Of a stretch of 64,000 bases of DNA, positions 27,926-36,360 are shown piece by piece (position 1 is the stretch's first letter; each line of letters opens with the position of its first letter). The notes beneath the pieces were generated by a model. The model saw only the letters and a program-made list of their open reading frames with translations, ran no database searches and was not told the origin of the DNA. Both the position numbers and the translations under genes were made by a program. Location: positions 124,001 through 188,000 of the forward strand of contig JBBDJB010000003.1 in the NCBI GenBank assembly GCA_040880125.1, read 5' to 3'. This stretch comes from JBBDJB01 sp040880125 (GTDB lineage Bacteria > Planctomycetota > Planctomycetia > Pirellulales > JBBDJB01).

Positions 27926-28224
27926 GTGTAATAGGCCTGCCGGAAGGAGCAATTCTCAGCGGAAAGACAAATAGCGGCACCGTCGATTGTACCGCGCCCA
28001 GGCACGGCAGAGATTCCGCCCCAGCGCACAGCGTGGCAGAGTTGGCTGCCCAGTGGTCGAAGTCATTCATTCCAACAGCGACTCGATCGGCTGCTGCCCG
28101 TGGCGCGAGATCGATCGCTGTACCGGATCGGACATTTCGATTCATATTCGGCAGAAAAGTCGAATGTCCTCCTTCCTGCTCGGTTTGAGAAGCCCGTGAA
28201 TGAGGGTGGTACGCACAGCGGGCC
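27926..28224. other. Gap between sulfotransferase and GH97 genes
   Basis: These 299 bases separate the sulfotransferase stop from the GH97 start. I see no gene or clear hairpin. The region should hold the GH97 promoter on the minus strand, but I cannot point to a convincing one. Confidence 0.5.
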
Positions 28225-29331
28225 CTACTTGGCGTATCCCCACGCTTCAAACGACCGGCTCCATGCGCGGGCCACGCGCTGTCGCAATTCGACCGGCATT
28301 TCCGGAAACGTGTTTCGCGAATAGCCGCGGATCGTTTCAACGTAATCCCGCAAGACCGGCTCCACGTATGCGAAGTCCGGAAGCTGTAGCGCCTCGTAGA
28401 TCCGCCTCACCTGCCCGACGGGATCACGCTCCAGTTCCCCAAAGCGAACTTCGCAAAAGTTCTCGTCCGTTAGCCGGTGACGCTGCGAAAAAAACGCGTC
28501 ATAGATTTCCACGTGGTCTTGCAAAATGCGCTGCTCGTCGACTTCACCCCGCTGCAGCCCCCAAAACGATTTCACCCTGCGCCACGTGTGCTGTGAAGAT
28601 TGGAAGACCGCGTACGGGTCGCGGTGAATGTGAATGAACTTCGCCTCCGGAAAAAGATCGAGTAAAACCTTCACGCGACCCGTATGGGCCGGCGACTTCA
28701 AGATCAGCGGCCGCTGATGCTTGAGGGTGAGCTTCTGGAGAAACCTGGTGAAGGCGGCTTTCCAACTTTCCAATTCCTCCGCGGTAGCCTCGGTCAACGT
28801 GAGAAACTTCTGATACCGCTGGCCGGTGCGGGGAAAGATGACCAGTGCCAACGCGAACGAGAGCCCACTGGGCACCAGGACAAACTCGTCCTCCTGCGGT
28901 TCCTCCACTCCAGCTTTGACGTTGTCCATCGGCCGTGTCGGAGGCATCATCGATTGCATGACTCGACTGCCCGACCGCCCCGTGGTCAGGAACGTGTGCG
29001 GGTAGAACACTTCATAGGTGCTGGGAAACGCGAAGCGGTCATCCTTGGCCAGCAGGTTATGCAGATGCGTGGTCCCGCTGCGCCACACGCCCAGGATGAA
29101 CAGCGGCGGGTGAACCGACGTGCCGGCAATCGCTCGGCCGTAGCGCCATTCTTCCCAGCTCGCTACGAGCGAGTTCACGACGCTGTTGGCAGTAATGAAC
29201 GCCGCTTTCGGCCAATACTCCACGTCGACCGCAAAGCGATTGTCGCGCAGCACGCGCAGCCACTCGCCCAGCGTGCTTCCGCAGAAGCCGCCGGGGCCCA
29301 GACGTTCAAGCAGCGTGCTTTGCCACGACAT
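28225..29331 (-). CDS. Sulfotransferase family protein
   Basis: 368 residues. The 5'-phosphosulfate-binding loop is visible as LGVWRSGTTHLHNLLAKD near residue 77-94 (normally PRSGTT). The 3'-phosphate-binding region is present near 210-240: LKSPAHTGRVKVLLDLFPEA, then FIHIHRDPYAVFQSS. This puts it among PAPS-dependent sulfotransferases (Sulfotransfer_3 type), which sulfate glycans, lipids or proteins. No membrane span is clear. A 21-base gap separates it from the upstream DUF6714-like gene, so both may be one transcript. The substrate is unknown; its position near GH97 and sugar oxidoreductase genes suggests carbohydrate. Confidence 0.92.
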   Translation of the reverse strand: MSWQSTLLERLGPGGFCGSTLGEWLRVLRDNRFAVDVEYWPKAAFITANSVVNSLVASWEEWRYGRAIAGTSVHPPLFILGVWRSGTTHLHNLLAKDDRFAFPSTYEVFYPHTFLTTGRSGSRVMQSMMPPTRPMDNVKAGVEEPQEDEFVLVPSGLSFALALVIFPRTGQRYQKFLTLTEATAEELESWKAAFTRFLQKLTLKHQRPLILKSPAHTGRVKVLLDLFPEAKFIHIHRDPYAVFQSSQHTWRRVKSFWGLQRGEVDEQRILQDHVEIYDAFFSQRHRLTDENFCEVRFGELERDPVGQVRRIYEALQLPDFAYVEPVLRDYVETIRGYSRNTFPEMPVELRQRVARAWSRSFEAWGYAK

Positions 29332-29352
29332 GCCAGTGGTGCGAATACCCCT

Positions 29353-29859
29353 TCAAAGTCGCTTCTTTTCACGGATGATGTCGATCGTCGGCTGGACCTC
29401 TTCGAGTGCTTCCCAGCCGAGGGCGACGTAAGCTTCCAGCACGCGAATCAAAACCTCACGCTGGGCATCCGTGAATAGCGCCATGCGCTGATTGTACTCC
29501 CGCCGGTACTCGTGCGAATACCGGCCGAACTCGTGGATCTGTGGGATGAACGAGAGATAAAAGGTCACCGTAAAGGCAACGTCCCCGCACGCCACGTCGT
29601 CGAGACTGGCGAGCAACAGGGCCGGCATGTAGTAGTGGTAAGCCTCGGGCGTCAGGTCCGGTATCGGCGTGTCGCCGAGGAGGAACTCCTCCACCGGCAT
29701 TTCGCGCCAACTTCGCCCACGCAGGAGCTGAAACGTCTCGTCATAGGGTGGGCCTACTTCGGGGCCGGGCGTTCCGTACCACGTCAAACGGTCATCCCCG
29801 GGGTACTGGTTCTCCGTGAAGGCGGCGACGATCTGCTCCCGTAATTGCGCTCGGTCCAT
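29353..29859 (-). CDS. DUF6714-like protein
   Basis: 168 residues from the ATG at 29859 (MDRAQLREQIVAAFTENQYP). A longer frame back to 29907 exists but adds a poor extension. The sequence has GDDRLTW near 23, LTPEAYHYYMPALLLASLDD near 80 and FTDAQREVLIRVLEAYVALG near 135. These resemble the DUF6714 family of small cytoplasmic proteins of unknown function. No catalytic motif is visible. It precedes the sulfotransferase in the same direction by 21 bases. Confidence 0.7.
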   Translation of the reverse strand: MDRAQLREQIVAAFTENQYPGDDRLTWYGTPGPEVGPPYDETFQLLRGRSWREMPVEEFLLGDTPIPDLTPEAYHYYMPALLLASLDDVACGDVAFTVTFYLSFIPQIHEFGRYSHEYRREYNQRMALFTDAQREVLIRVLEAYVALGWEALEEVQPTIDIIREKKRL

Positions 29860-30024
29860 GCATCGAATTCCCAGATAGACTCCCACGGCACACGCCGCAC
29901 AGATCAAGTCCCGTGCATGGCCGCACTAGTTCGCGGCCCGCCGACGGTTTCACCATGGACGCACCAGCGTCTGGCCGATCCCTGGCGCGTCATGGCCGGT
30001 GCCCCAACAATTTCACAAATGTAC

Positions 30025-30052
30025 TTGAAATTTGTCTGCAGATGCGTATAAT
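30025..30052 (+). promoter_or_regulatory. Orphan sigma-70-type promoter
   Basis: TTGAAA at 30025-30030 and TATAAT at 30047-30052 are separated by 16 bases. No plus-strand gene follows until the tRNA at 32730. Either an unannotated small RNA starts near 30060, or this is chance in an AT-richer stretch. Confidence 0.45.
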
Positions 30053-30402
30053 TCTTGGTTGAAGCTCAACCTAATCCCTCTCTTATTCCCGAATTACTCC
30101 GGAAAAACGAAGGATTCATCCGCGGGAGCATATTCCAACACGCAACAATTTCGGTTCCAAAAACGTGGAGTATTCACACCAACTCGGGCCCTCGTCCCTG
30201 CCAGACGTGAAGTCGCGAAAAGGAGGTGCCCCCACCTGACGCAGACGGCCTGACTTTTTTCTGCACAGCTCAAAATGGGCCTGGTCAACAACTCGGGCGT
30301 TTTCGTTCGCTTCGCTCGAGTATACAAGTGCGGCCGCCATTCTTTTTTTCGACGAATATGGGTTTCCCGATATGAGCACGGTCAAAAAAGGCGGCCCAAA
30401 TG

Positions 30403-30440
30403 CTCCCTCTCCCCGCCGGGGGAAGGTTAGGGAGAGGGGG
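30403..30440. repeat. Family B-like hairpin (CCCTCTCCC / GGGAGAGGG)
   Basis: The arms CCCTCTCCC and GGGAGAGGG surround a GC-rich centre with an inner CCCCGCCGGGG palindrome. It matches the element at 19166-19186 in its core and the family B units in its arms. It lies downstream of the aldose epimerase gene and could also act as a transcript end. Confidence 0.7.
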
Positions 30441-30561
30441 TGTGGAAAGTAGGTAGGCGACCCTTAATCGTCTACGTTTATATCCTCGCAAGGGCCAAAG
30501 ACAGCACGGCGGGAACAAGGTGAGCCGGGGCACCCAACGCACGAGCCAACAAAGTACGCAC

Positions 30562-30574
30562 GGCTGGACCAGCC
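30562..30574. repeat. Short palindrome GGCTGGACCAGCC followed by GTGGCACC
   Basis: The perfect palindrome is followed by GGCCGTGGCACCC. A related but different palindrome (ATTGCTGG/CCAGCAAT) is at 59046-59065. I recall elements of this type scattered in planctomycete genomes, but family membership is inferred from just these two sites. Confidence 0.5.
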
Positions 30575-30611
30575 GGCCGTGGCACCCTCGCATGCGTGGT
30601 CAGTTCCGCCG

Positions 30612-31574
30612 CTACTGCCGGTAGCGGATCTCGATCTTGGTGCGAAAGCTTTCACCGGGTTTGAGCAGTGCCAGACCGGTCTCGATCCCTCGGCTCTCCA
30701 GGCGGAAGGGGTCCGGCACGCACGTATACGGCTCGATGCAGATCGCCTCGCGATGTGGCGGCGTGTAGACCACGCAGTGACCGACCGTCTCGTCGAAGGT
30801 CTGCACGATCGCGTGACGATTGGCAGGATTCTCCAGCCGCGTGGTGCACTTTCCGTCGCGCGTCGCCAGATGCGTCAGCACGTCGTCCAGGTTCCGATCG
30901 CCAAGCTTGGTGCCGGAAGTGAAGTTCATCGCCCCGGTCGCCGGGCGCAATCGGCCGGTCGGCCGCAGTTCCGAAAGCTCCCAATACCGCTCGGCCGGCA
31001 CGCTCAAGAGCGTGTCCTCGACCTGCCCCGCACCGCCGATCGGCAGACGAAAGTACGGATGTGTCCCCCAGCCAAAGGGAAGCGGATGATCGTCGGGATT
31101 GTAAATCTCGACCGCGCAGCGCAGTGCCGAATCGGCCACCTGGTAGCGGACGCGGACCGCGAAGTCGGCCGGCCAGCGATCCAGCAGCGAGGCGTCGTCG
31201 CGCGAGGCGTGAAACTCGCCGACGGTGAACGCCTCCTCGTTCTGGATTACGCGCCAAGGTCGGTTGAGCACGAAACCGTGAATGGCATTGCCCTGCCCGT
31301 CACCCTCTTCGAGCTGGTACTCGTTGCCTTCGTACTCGAGCGTGGTGCCGGCGATGCGGCCGCAGAAAGGAAACAGCAGCGGAATGCCGCTGCCCGAGGG
31401 CCGCTGATCCAGCGAGGTGATCTCGGGATGCGCCCACAAGACCTCGACCGGCTTGCCCCCACTAGGCACCTGGAAGCTGAAGCAGTTGAAACCAAAGTCC
31501 GGCAAGATCTTCGCCGTGGTGCCGGAATCCTTGTGGACCAGCTCGATGATTTCCGCCGTCATGTTCGTCGTCAC
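30612..31574 (-). CDS. Aldose 1-epimerase family protein
   Basis: 320 residues of the galactose-mutarotase fold. Visible landmarks are GIPLLFPFCGRIAG near 62-75, GNAIHGFVLNRPW near 95 with the family's conserved His, PFGWGTHPYFRLP near 165 with the second His, and a Glu in IEPYTCVPDPF near 290 at the expected catalytic-base position. Mutarotases interconvert alpha and beta anomers of hexoses in the cytosol. It has no signal peptide. Its start is 6 bases after the stop of the multi-pass membrane protein gene, so the two are probably co-transcribed. Confidence 0.93.
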   Translation of the reverse strand: MTTNMTAEIIELVHKDSGTTAKILPDFGFNCFSFQVPSGGKPVEVLWAHPEITSLDQRPSGSGIPLLFPFCGRIAGTTLEYEGNEYQLEEGDGQGNAIHGFVLNRPWRVIQNEEAFTVGEFHASRDDASLLDRWPADFAVRVRYQVADSALRCAVEIYNPDDHPLPFGWGTHPYFRLPIGGAGQVEDTLLSVPAERYWELSELRPTGRLRPATGAMNFTSGTKLGDRNLDDVLTHLATRDGKCTTRLENPANRHAIVQTFDETVGHCVVYTPPHREAICIEPYTCVPDPFRLESRGIETGLALLKPGESFRTKIEIRYRQ

Positions 31575-31580
31575 ATGTCC

Positions 31581-32705
31581 CTAAAGTTCGGTTGCCTCGA
31601 GTCCCATGCCGCCTTGCGTTCCTGTCGCCATCGCCGATTTGGCCTCGGCCACCACCGGGCCAGCCGGCAGGCGGCTTTGCGCCGTCTCGGACAGATGCCG
31701 AATCCGCCGGAGCGTCCCACTCATCAACAGGACCACCAGGGCCAGCACGATCACTGCCCGTCGGGCGCTGCGGCGGTCAACGCCTCCGCCAGCGACGCCC
31801 ACCAAGATGTGCAGCAATACCAATGTAAACGTCAAGGATGTCAGCAGCAACGCAGTACTGGGCAGATCGCCGCCAATCACCGCATCGCGTGCCTCGGCCG
31901 GCAGTTCGACCAGCACCCACATGCCGACCAAAAACTGAATACCCGTGGGAATCAGCGCGATCCAAGCCCCGCCCACGGCGATGCGCCGCTGAGGGTCTTC
32001 ACCGCCGGAAACTGTGCCCCTTCCCGCCGCCAACCACACCAGGGCAGTACCGGCGACGGCCACCGCCGCCAGCCAACTGTGGACGACGCGGCTGGCGATC
32101 TCCGGATCGACCAACAGCCGGCGGTATTGGGCCGGATCGATGTGCAACTCGGCCATCTGGGGATGCTGGGCAAGTGTCGTGACCATCGTCCACAGCGGAG
32201 GGAAATGGTACAGCATGTTGGTGGCCGCCGACACCGCGAGCAGTCCGTGCCAGAACGGGCGCTGCGACCAGCGGGTCCACAGCGCCAGGTACGCGAACAT
32301 GCAGACGTAGTAGAAGGCGATCTCGCCGGTGGCGAACCACCACCGCGAGGGCGGAAACTGGCCGGCGGCGCGCAAGAAGGGCGAGTCGCCCTGATAAAAC
32401 ATCCACGCCAGGATCGCACCGCCGAGGAGCAAACCGACCGTGGTGGCTGCCAGCGCATATCTGGCGAGATCGCGACCGACGGCGTCTGCGACCGGATCGC
32501 CGTGTCGAAACGCGCGGCCATGCAGCCAGATGCACAACAGCGGCCCGGCCGAACCGAGATTGACGGCCAGCAGATGAGCGGCGAGCAGGACGGTCAGAAC
32601 GACTTCCAAAAGTGCGATACCTCGGCGGCGATCGGGCGACGGCTTAACATTATAGATAGCCGGCCGCAGCGATCCAATCGATACATTGACAACGCGAGCG
32701 GGCAA
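31581..32705 (-). CDS. Multi-pass membrane protein, unknown function
   Basis: 374 residues if the TTG at 32705 is the start. No ATG or GTG lies before the first membrane span, so the start is uncertain, and the tRNA promoter at 32686-32715 overlaps this end. About eight or nine hydrophobic segments are visible, beginning with ALLEVVLTVLLAAHLLAVNL and ending with VIVLALVVLLMSGTL. Several His residues sit within or at the ends of spans (AAHLLAV, MLYHFPP, VVHSWLA, LLHILVG), which could ligate haem. A distant relation to cytochrome bd-like or CopD-like proteins is possible, but I cannot support it further. It is followed after 6 bases by aldose epimerase. Confidence 0.7.
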   Translation of the reverse strand: MPARVVNVSIGSLRPAIYNVKPSPDRRRGIALLEVVLTVLLAAHLLAVNLGSAGPLLCIWLHGRAFRHGDPVADAVGRDLARYALAATTVGLLLGGAILAWMFYQGDSPFLRAAGQFPPSRWWFATGEIAFYYVCMFAYLALWTRWSQRPFWHGLLAVSAATNMLYHFPPLWTMVTTLAQHPQMAELHIDPAQYRRLLVDPEIASRVVHSWLAAVAVAGTALVWLAAGRGTVSGGEDPQRRIAVGGAWIALIPTGIQFLVGMWVLVELPAEARDAVIGGDLPSTALLLTSLTFTLVLLHILVGVAGGGVDRRSARRAVIVLALVVLLMSGTLRRIRHLSETAQSRLPAGPVVAEAKSAMATGTQGGMGLEATEL

Positions 32706-32715
32706 AAGCTACGAT
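32686..32715 (+). promoter_or_regulatory. Sigma-70 promoter of tRNA-Val
   Basis: TTGACA at 32686-32691 matches the -35 consensus fully. TACGAT at 32710-32715 is a -10 with four of six matches, and the spacer is 18 bases. Transcription would start near 32722, a few bases before the tRNA. It overlaps the presumed start of the divergent membrane-protein gene. Confidence 0.7.
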
Positions 32716-32729
32716 TTTTGTCTTACCAG

Positions 32730-32803
32730 GGGCGATTAGCTCAGTTGGCTAGAGCGCCACGTTTACACCGTGGATGTCGGCGGTTCGAGTCCGTCATCGC
32801 CCA
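32730..32803 (+). tRNA. tRNA-Val (anticodon TAC)
   Basis: The 74-base cloverleaf is complete. The acceptor arms GGGCGAT (32730-32736) and ATCGCCC (32796-32802) pair over 7 bp. The D arm contains AGCTCAGTTGGCTAGAGC. The anticodon stem CCACG/CGTGG encloses the loop TTTACAC, giving anticodon TAC at 32764-32766, which reads GTA. The T arm contains GGTTCGAGTCC. CCA is not encoded. It has its own promoter just upstream. Confidence 0.96.
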
Positions 32804-32969
32804 CTATAGGCGGGGCTTTATTCATTTTCGTTGTGCCGCTTGCGCGGCGGTGGGGACGGAGTCCGCCGGATTTCGCTCCAGGAGCACGTCTGTGCTCCCA
32901 CGTCAATCGGTCGATTGCGACAAGCCGCGCCTACGCATTTTTCCCATTCCAATTCCTGCCGTCGCAGTC

Positions 32970-33329
32970 ATGTCAAAGTTTACCCATCACATCTTTGTCT
33001 GCTGCAATCGCAGGGAGCCGGGACACCGCCGGGGTTGCTGCGACCCGGACGGCTCCGAGGCCTTGCGATCCGCATTTAAAGCCGAACTCAAACGACGGGA
33101 TCTGGGCCCATTGGTACGGGCGAACACGTCGGCGTGTCTCGACCAATGCGAGTTGGGCCCCACGGTAGTGATCTATCCGCAGGCGATCTGGTACGGTGGT
33201 GTGAAACTGACTGATGTTGCCCGCATCGTCGAGGAGACGATTGTTCACGGGCGAGTGTTGGACGATCTATTGATCCCCGACGAGCAACTCAATACCAAGG
33301 GTTCCGCCGAGCCGCGCTCGGGCAGGTAG
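32970..33329 (+). CDS. Thioredoxin-like [2Fe-2S] ferredoxin
   Basis: 119 residues from the ATG at 32970 (MSKFTHHIFVCCNRREPGHR). The reading frame is open far upstream but that part is antisense to other genes. Four ligand candidates match the thioredoxin-like ferredoxin pattern: Cys in FVCCNRR, Cys in RGCCDPDGS, and the pair ACLDQCELGPTVVIYPQ near residue 58. These proteins are small cytosolic electron carriers. The stop lies 26 bases before trkA, so it may be in one transcript with it, though no functional link is known. It follows the tRNA after 166 bases that hold no recognised gene. Confidence 0.88.
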   Translation: MSKFTHHIFVCCNRREPGHRRGCCDPDGSEALRSAFKAELKRRDLGPLVRANTSACLDQCELGPTVVIYPQAIWYGGVKLTDVARIVEETIVHGRVLDDLLIPDEQLNTKGSAEPRSGR

Positions 33330-33355
33330 TTTTCATCCGGGTTGCCGAGCTTTCC

Positions 33356-34696
33356 ATGAGAATCGTCGTTTTGGGGGCCGGAACTGTTGGAACGTCGATC
33401 GCCGGCCTGCTGTGCCAACACGGCCACAGCGTTACGGTAGTCGATACCGACCCGCAACACATTCGGCGGATCAACGAGACGCTCGACGTGCGGGCGATCA
33501 CGGGTTCCGCTTCGCAGTCGAGCATCCTGTTTCAAGCTGGGGTAATCACCGCCGACTTGACGCTTGCCGTCACGGGTGCCGACGAGGTGAACCTGGTGGC
33601 CGGCAGCCTGGCCAAGGCGATGGGCACGCGGCGCGCGGTGGCGCGGGTGTATTCGCCCGTGTTTCGCGATCTGAGCACCTTCGACTACCAGCGGCATTTC
33701 CGCATCGACCGACTATTAAGCCTGGAACAGCTCTCGGCGCTGGAACTCGCCCGCGGCATCCGTCACTCCGGTTCTGCGGTGGTCGAAAACCTCGCCCGCG
33801 GCGAGCTCGAAGTTCAGGAGTTGATTCTCTCATCGAAAACGGCGGCAGTGAACCTGCAGCTCAAGGACATCGGGCTGCCTTCGGGCGTGCGGGTAGGGTC
33901 GATTGCCCGCAACGGAAAAATGTGGATCGCCGGCGCCGAGGACCGCTTCGAAGCGGGCGACCGCATCACGCTGATCGGAACGCGCGACGACATTGACGCA
34001 GTACGCGATACGTTTCGCAACGCGCCGGCGCCGCGGTTGGGTGTCGTAATTGCCGGGGGCGGCGAGACCGGCTACCATCTCGCCCGGACGCTGGAAGGCC
34101 CGCGTTTCGAGGTCCTCGTCATGGACGCCGACCGGCAGCGGTGCGAGTTTTTGGCAAACAACCTCCGGCACGCCACCGTCATTCACAGCGACGCAACGCG
34201 TCGCGTAAATCTTGAAGAAGAGCGGATCGGCACCGCCGACGTCTTCGTGGCATGCACGGGCGACGACGAGAACAACATCATGGCCGGGGTCGAGGCCCGT
34301 GAACTGGGAACAAAAACGATTATGGCCATCGTGAACCGTCCGGATTACGCCAACGTGGTGGGCAAGCTCGGAATCGACCACGCCGTCAGCCCGCGCGACG
34401 TGGTTGCCAAGCAAGTGCTCGGCTTTCTCAATGTCGGACCGGTCGTCTCGCGAACGCCGTTGGGGGACGGAGGCATCAGCGTGTTGGAGATCGAGGTTGT
34501 CCCAGGCACGCCCGCCACCGAACACGTCCTGGCGACGCTGAACCTGCCGCCGCAGTGCCTGATCGCGGCGGTGATTCGCGAGGACTTCGCCCGTGTCCCC
34601 GGCGCCGACGATCGGCTCAAGCCCGGAGACACGGTGATCGCTATGGTCGAGGATTCCGCGGTCGAGCGCACGATGCTCGCTTTTAATGACCATTAG
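33356..34696 (+). CDS. trkA: Trk system potassium transporter regulatory subunit TrkA
   Basis: 446 residues, as expected for a double-RCK TrkA. The first Rossmann domain begins MRIVVLGAGTVGTSIAGLL with GxGxxG and the acidic VVDTD end of strand 2. A TrkA_C domain follows (about 135-220). A second Rossmann half begins RLGVVIAGGGETGYHLART near 222, with VMDAD and ACTGDDENN near 300, and the second TrkA_C closes the protein (about 365-445). It is a cytosolic NAD(H)/nucleotide-binding ring that gates TrkH. The TrkH gene follows after 54 bases. Confidence 0.96.
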   Translation: MRIVVLGAGTVGTSIAGLLCQHGHSVTVVDTDPQHIRRINETLDVRAITGSASQSSILFQAGVITADLTLAVTGADEVNLVAGSLAKAMGTRRAVARVYSPVFRDLSTFDYQRHFRIDRLLSLEQLSALELARGIRHSGSAVVENLARGELEVQELILSSKTAAVNLQLKDIGLPSGVRVGSIARNGKMWIAGAEDRFEAGDRITLIGTRDDIDAVRDTFRNAPAPRLGVVIAGGGETGYHLARTLEGPRFEVLVMDADRQRCEFLANNLRHATVIHSDATRRVNLEEERIGTADVFVACTGDDENNIMAGVEARELGTKTIMAIVNRPDYANVVGKLGIDHAVSPRDVVAKQVLGFLNVGPVVSRTPLGDGGISVLEIEVVPGTPATEHVLATLNLPPQCLIAAVIREDFARVPGADDRLKPGDTVIAMVEDSAVERTMLAFNDH

Positions 34697-34750
34697 CCCG
34701 GCGCCCCCTGAAGGCCGCCCCCCATCCGCCCGCGCCGTGTGGCTCGCCCT

Positions 34751-36352
34751 ATGAATCTGCGACTCGTCGCTCGACTGTTGGGAATGGTAGCCTGGCTCAC
34801 CGGCGGCGCAATGCTGTACAGCATTCCCTGGGCGTCGCCGCTGTTGGGTCAGGCGGAAGACTTCGAAGTGCGGGGGATGGTGGCGCTTTTGATTTCGATC
34901 GCCGTCTGCGCCGTAGTGGGATACGCCCTGCGGTGGATCGGGCGTGGCGACGAGGCCACGCTGTTCCGCAAAGAGGCCATGGCGACCGTCGGCTTGAGCT
35001 GGATTCTGGCGACGGTGCTCGGCGCATTTCCGTTCTGGCTTAGCGAAACGGCCCGGGGGCTGGATGCCGACGGAAAGACGCCGGTCCCGATGACGTGGAT
35101 CGACTGCATGTTCGAATCGCAGTCAGGTTTCAGCACGACCGGCGCTACAGTGCTCACCCGGCTCGAAGATCCGCAGCTTGTTCCTCGATGTATCCTATTC
35201 TGGCGGTCCAGCACCCATTTCCTCGGGGGGCTGGGAATTATCGTGCTGTTCGTGGCCATTCTGGGCCAGGGCTCGGCGGGCAAGGCGATGATGCGTGCCG
35301 AAATGCCGGGCCCTACCAAGGAAGGCACGCAAATGCGCATGCAGCACACGGCCTGGACGTTTGCCGGCATCTACTGCGCGCTCAACGCGGTATTGGCTGG
35401 GATTCTGATGCTCGAGGGGCTCAGCCTGTTTGACGCCCTGTGCCACGCCTTCGGAACGATGGCCACGGGCGGGTTCAGCACGTATGACGCCAGCCTGGGC
35501 CACTTTCGCACGCTGCCGGAACTGAACGGGCCGCTGATCGAATACACCGTGGTGGTCTTTATGGTGCTGGCGGGCACCAACTTTACGCTGCTGTATTTTT
35601 TATTGCTGGGACGGCCGCAACGCCTGATGGCGGACGTCGAGTGGCGCACGTACATCGGCGTGATGGCTGGCGTGACCGCGCTGGTCATCGCCTTTGGCGT
35701 CTACCACGAAGACTTCGAAACCACGGCGCGGGGAGAAAGATTCGCTTGGTTGGAGGATGTGTTTCGCTTCAGCATGTTTCAAGTCGTCTCGATCATGACC
35801 ACCACGGGTTTCGGCACGCACAACTTTGACGCCTGGAACAGCTTCGGTCGCGGAGTTCTGTTTCTTCTGATGTTCGTCGGTGGATGCGCCGGCAGCACGG
35901 GGGGCGGCATCAAGGTGATCCGGCACATCCTGTTCCTGAAAGTGCTGCGGCTGGAGGTCGAGCAGTCCTTCCATCCGTCGGTGGTTCGACCGCTGCGGCT
36001 GCGCGGGGAACCCGTGGAGGATCCCTCGCTCCGCAAGCAGGTGCTCGTCTATTTCAGCCTCGTGCTGGCAATCTTCGTTTTTAGCTGGATGTTTCTGGTG
36101 GCCGTGGAACCGGACGCCACTTGGATCACTGGTGGCCAAGACCTGCAGAACAAGCTGATCGACTCGGCGTCGAGCGTCGCCGCCACCCTGAACAACATCG
36201 GGCCCGGCTTGGGTATCGTCGGAGCGACGGAAAATTACGCCCGCTTCACCCCCTGGGCGAAGTTGCTGTTCATCTTTTTGATGATGCTCGGCCGGCTCGA
36301 GCTGTTTGCTATCCTGGTGCTTTTCATTCCGCGGTTTTGGCGAAGCCGCTAA
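34751..36352 (+). CDS. trkH: TrkH family potassium uptake protein
   Basis: 533 residues from the ATG at 34751 (MNLRLVARLLGMVAWLTGGA); a GTG at 34739 is four codons upstream. The four pore-loop signatures are visible in order: SGFSTTGATVL near 122, MATGGFSTYD near 240, TTTGFGTHNFDAW near 355 and GGCAGSTGGGIKVIRH near 380. About ten hydrophobic segments surround them. It forms the K+-translocating channel of the Trk system in the cytoplasmic membrane with TrkA. It ends 8 bases before the GTG of the SLC13 transporter gene, so the three transport genes may be one transcript. Confidence 0.95.
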   Translation: MNLRLVARLLGMVAWLTGGAMLYSIPWASPLLGQAEDFEVRGMVALLISIAVCAVVGYALRWIGRGDEATLFRKEAMATVGLSWILATVLGAFPFWLSETARGLDADGKTPVPMTWIDCMFESQSGFSTTGATVLTRLEDPQLVPRCILFWRSSTHFLGGLGIIVLFVAILGQGSAGKAMMRAEMPGPTKEGTQMRMQHTAWTFAGIYCALNAVLAGILMLEGLSLFDALCHAFGTMATGGFSTYDASLGHFRTLPELNGPLIEYTVVVFMVLAGTNFTLLYFLLLGRPQRLMADVEWRTYIGVMAGVTALVIAFGVYHEDFETTARGERFAWLEDVFRFSMFQVVSIMTTTGFGTHNFDAWNSFGRGVLFLLMFVGGCAGSTGGGIKVIRHILFLKVLRLEVEQSFHPSVVRPLRLRGEPVEDPSLRKQVLVYFSLVLAIFVFSWMFLVAVEPDATWITGGQDLQNKLIDSASSVAATLNNIGPGLGIVGATENYARFTPWAKLLFIFLMMLGRLELFAILVLFIPRFWRSR

Positions 36353-36360
36353 CGACACCG

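Larger units (their letters stand above)
29860..30611. other. 752-base region without a recognised gene
   Basis: It lies between the DUF6714-like start and the aldose epimerase stop, both on the minus strand. It contains a plus-strand promoter-like pair at 30025-30052, a family B-like hairpin at 30403-30440 and a GGCTGGACCAGCC palindrome at 30562-30574. Short frames exist but none resembles a known protein. The stretch from about 30060 to 30400 is less GC-rich than its surroundings by eye and could encode a small RNA. Confidence 0.6.

Noticed and set aside
30579..32969. Long plus-strand open frame leading into the ferredoxin
   Set aside because: It is antisense to aldose epimerase and the membrane protein and runs through the tRNA gene. 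Only the part from 32970 has protein features.
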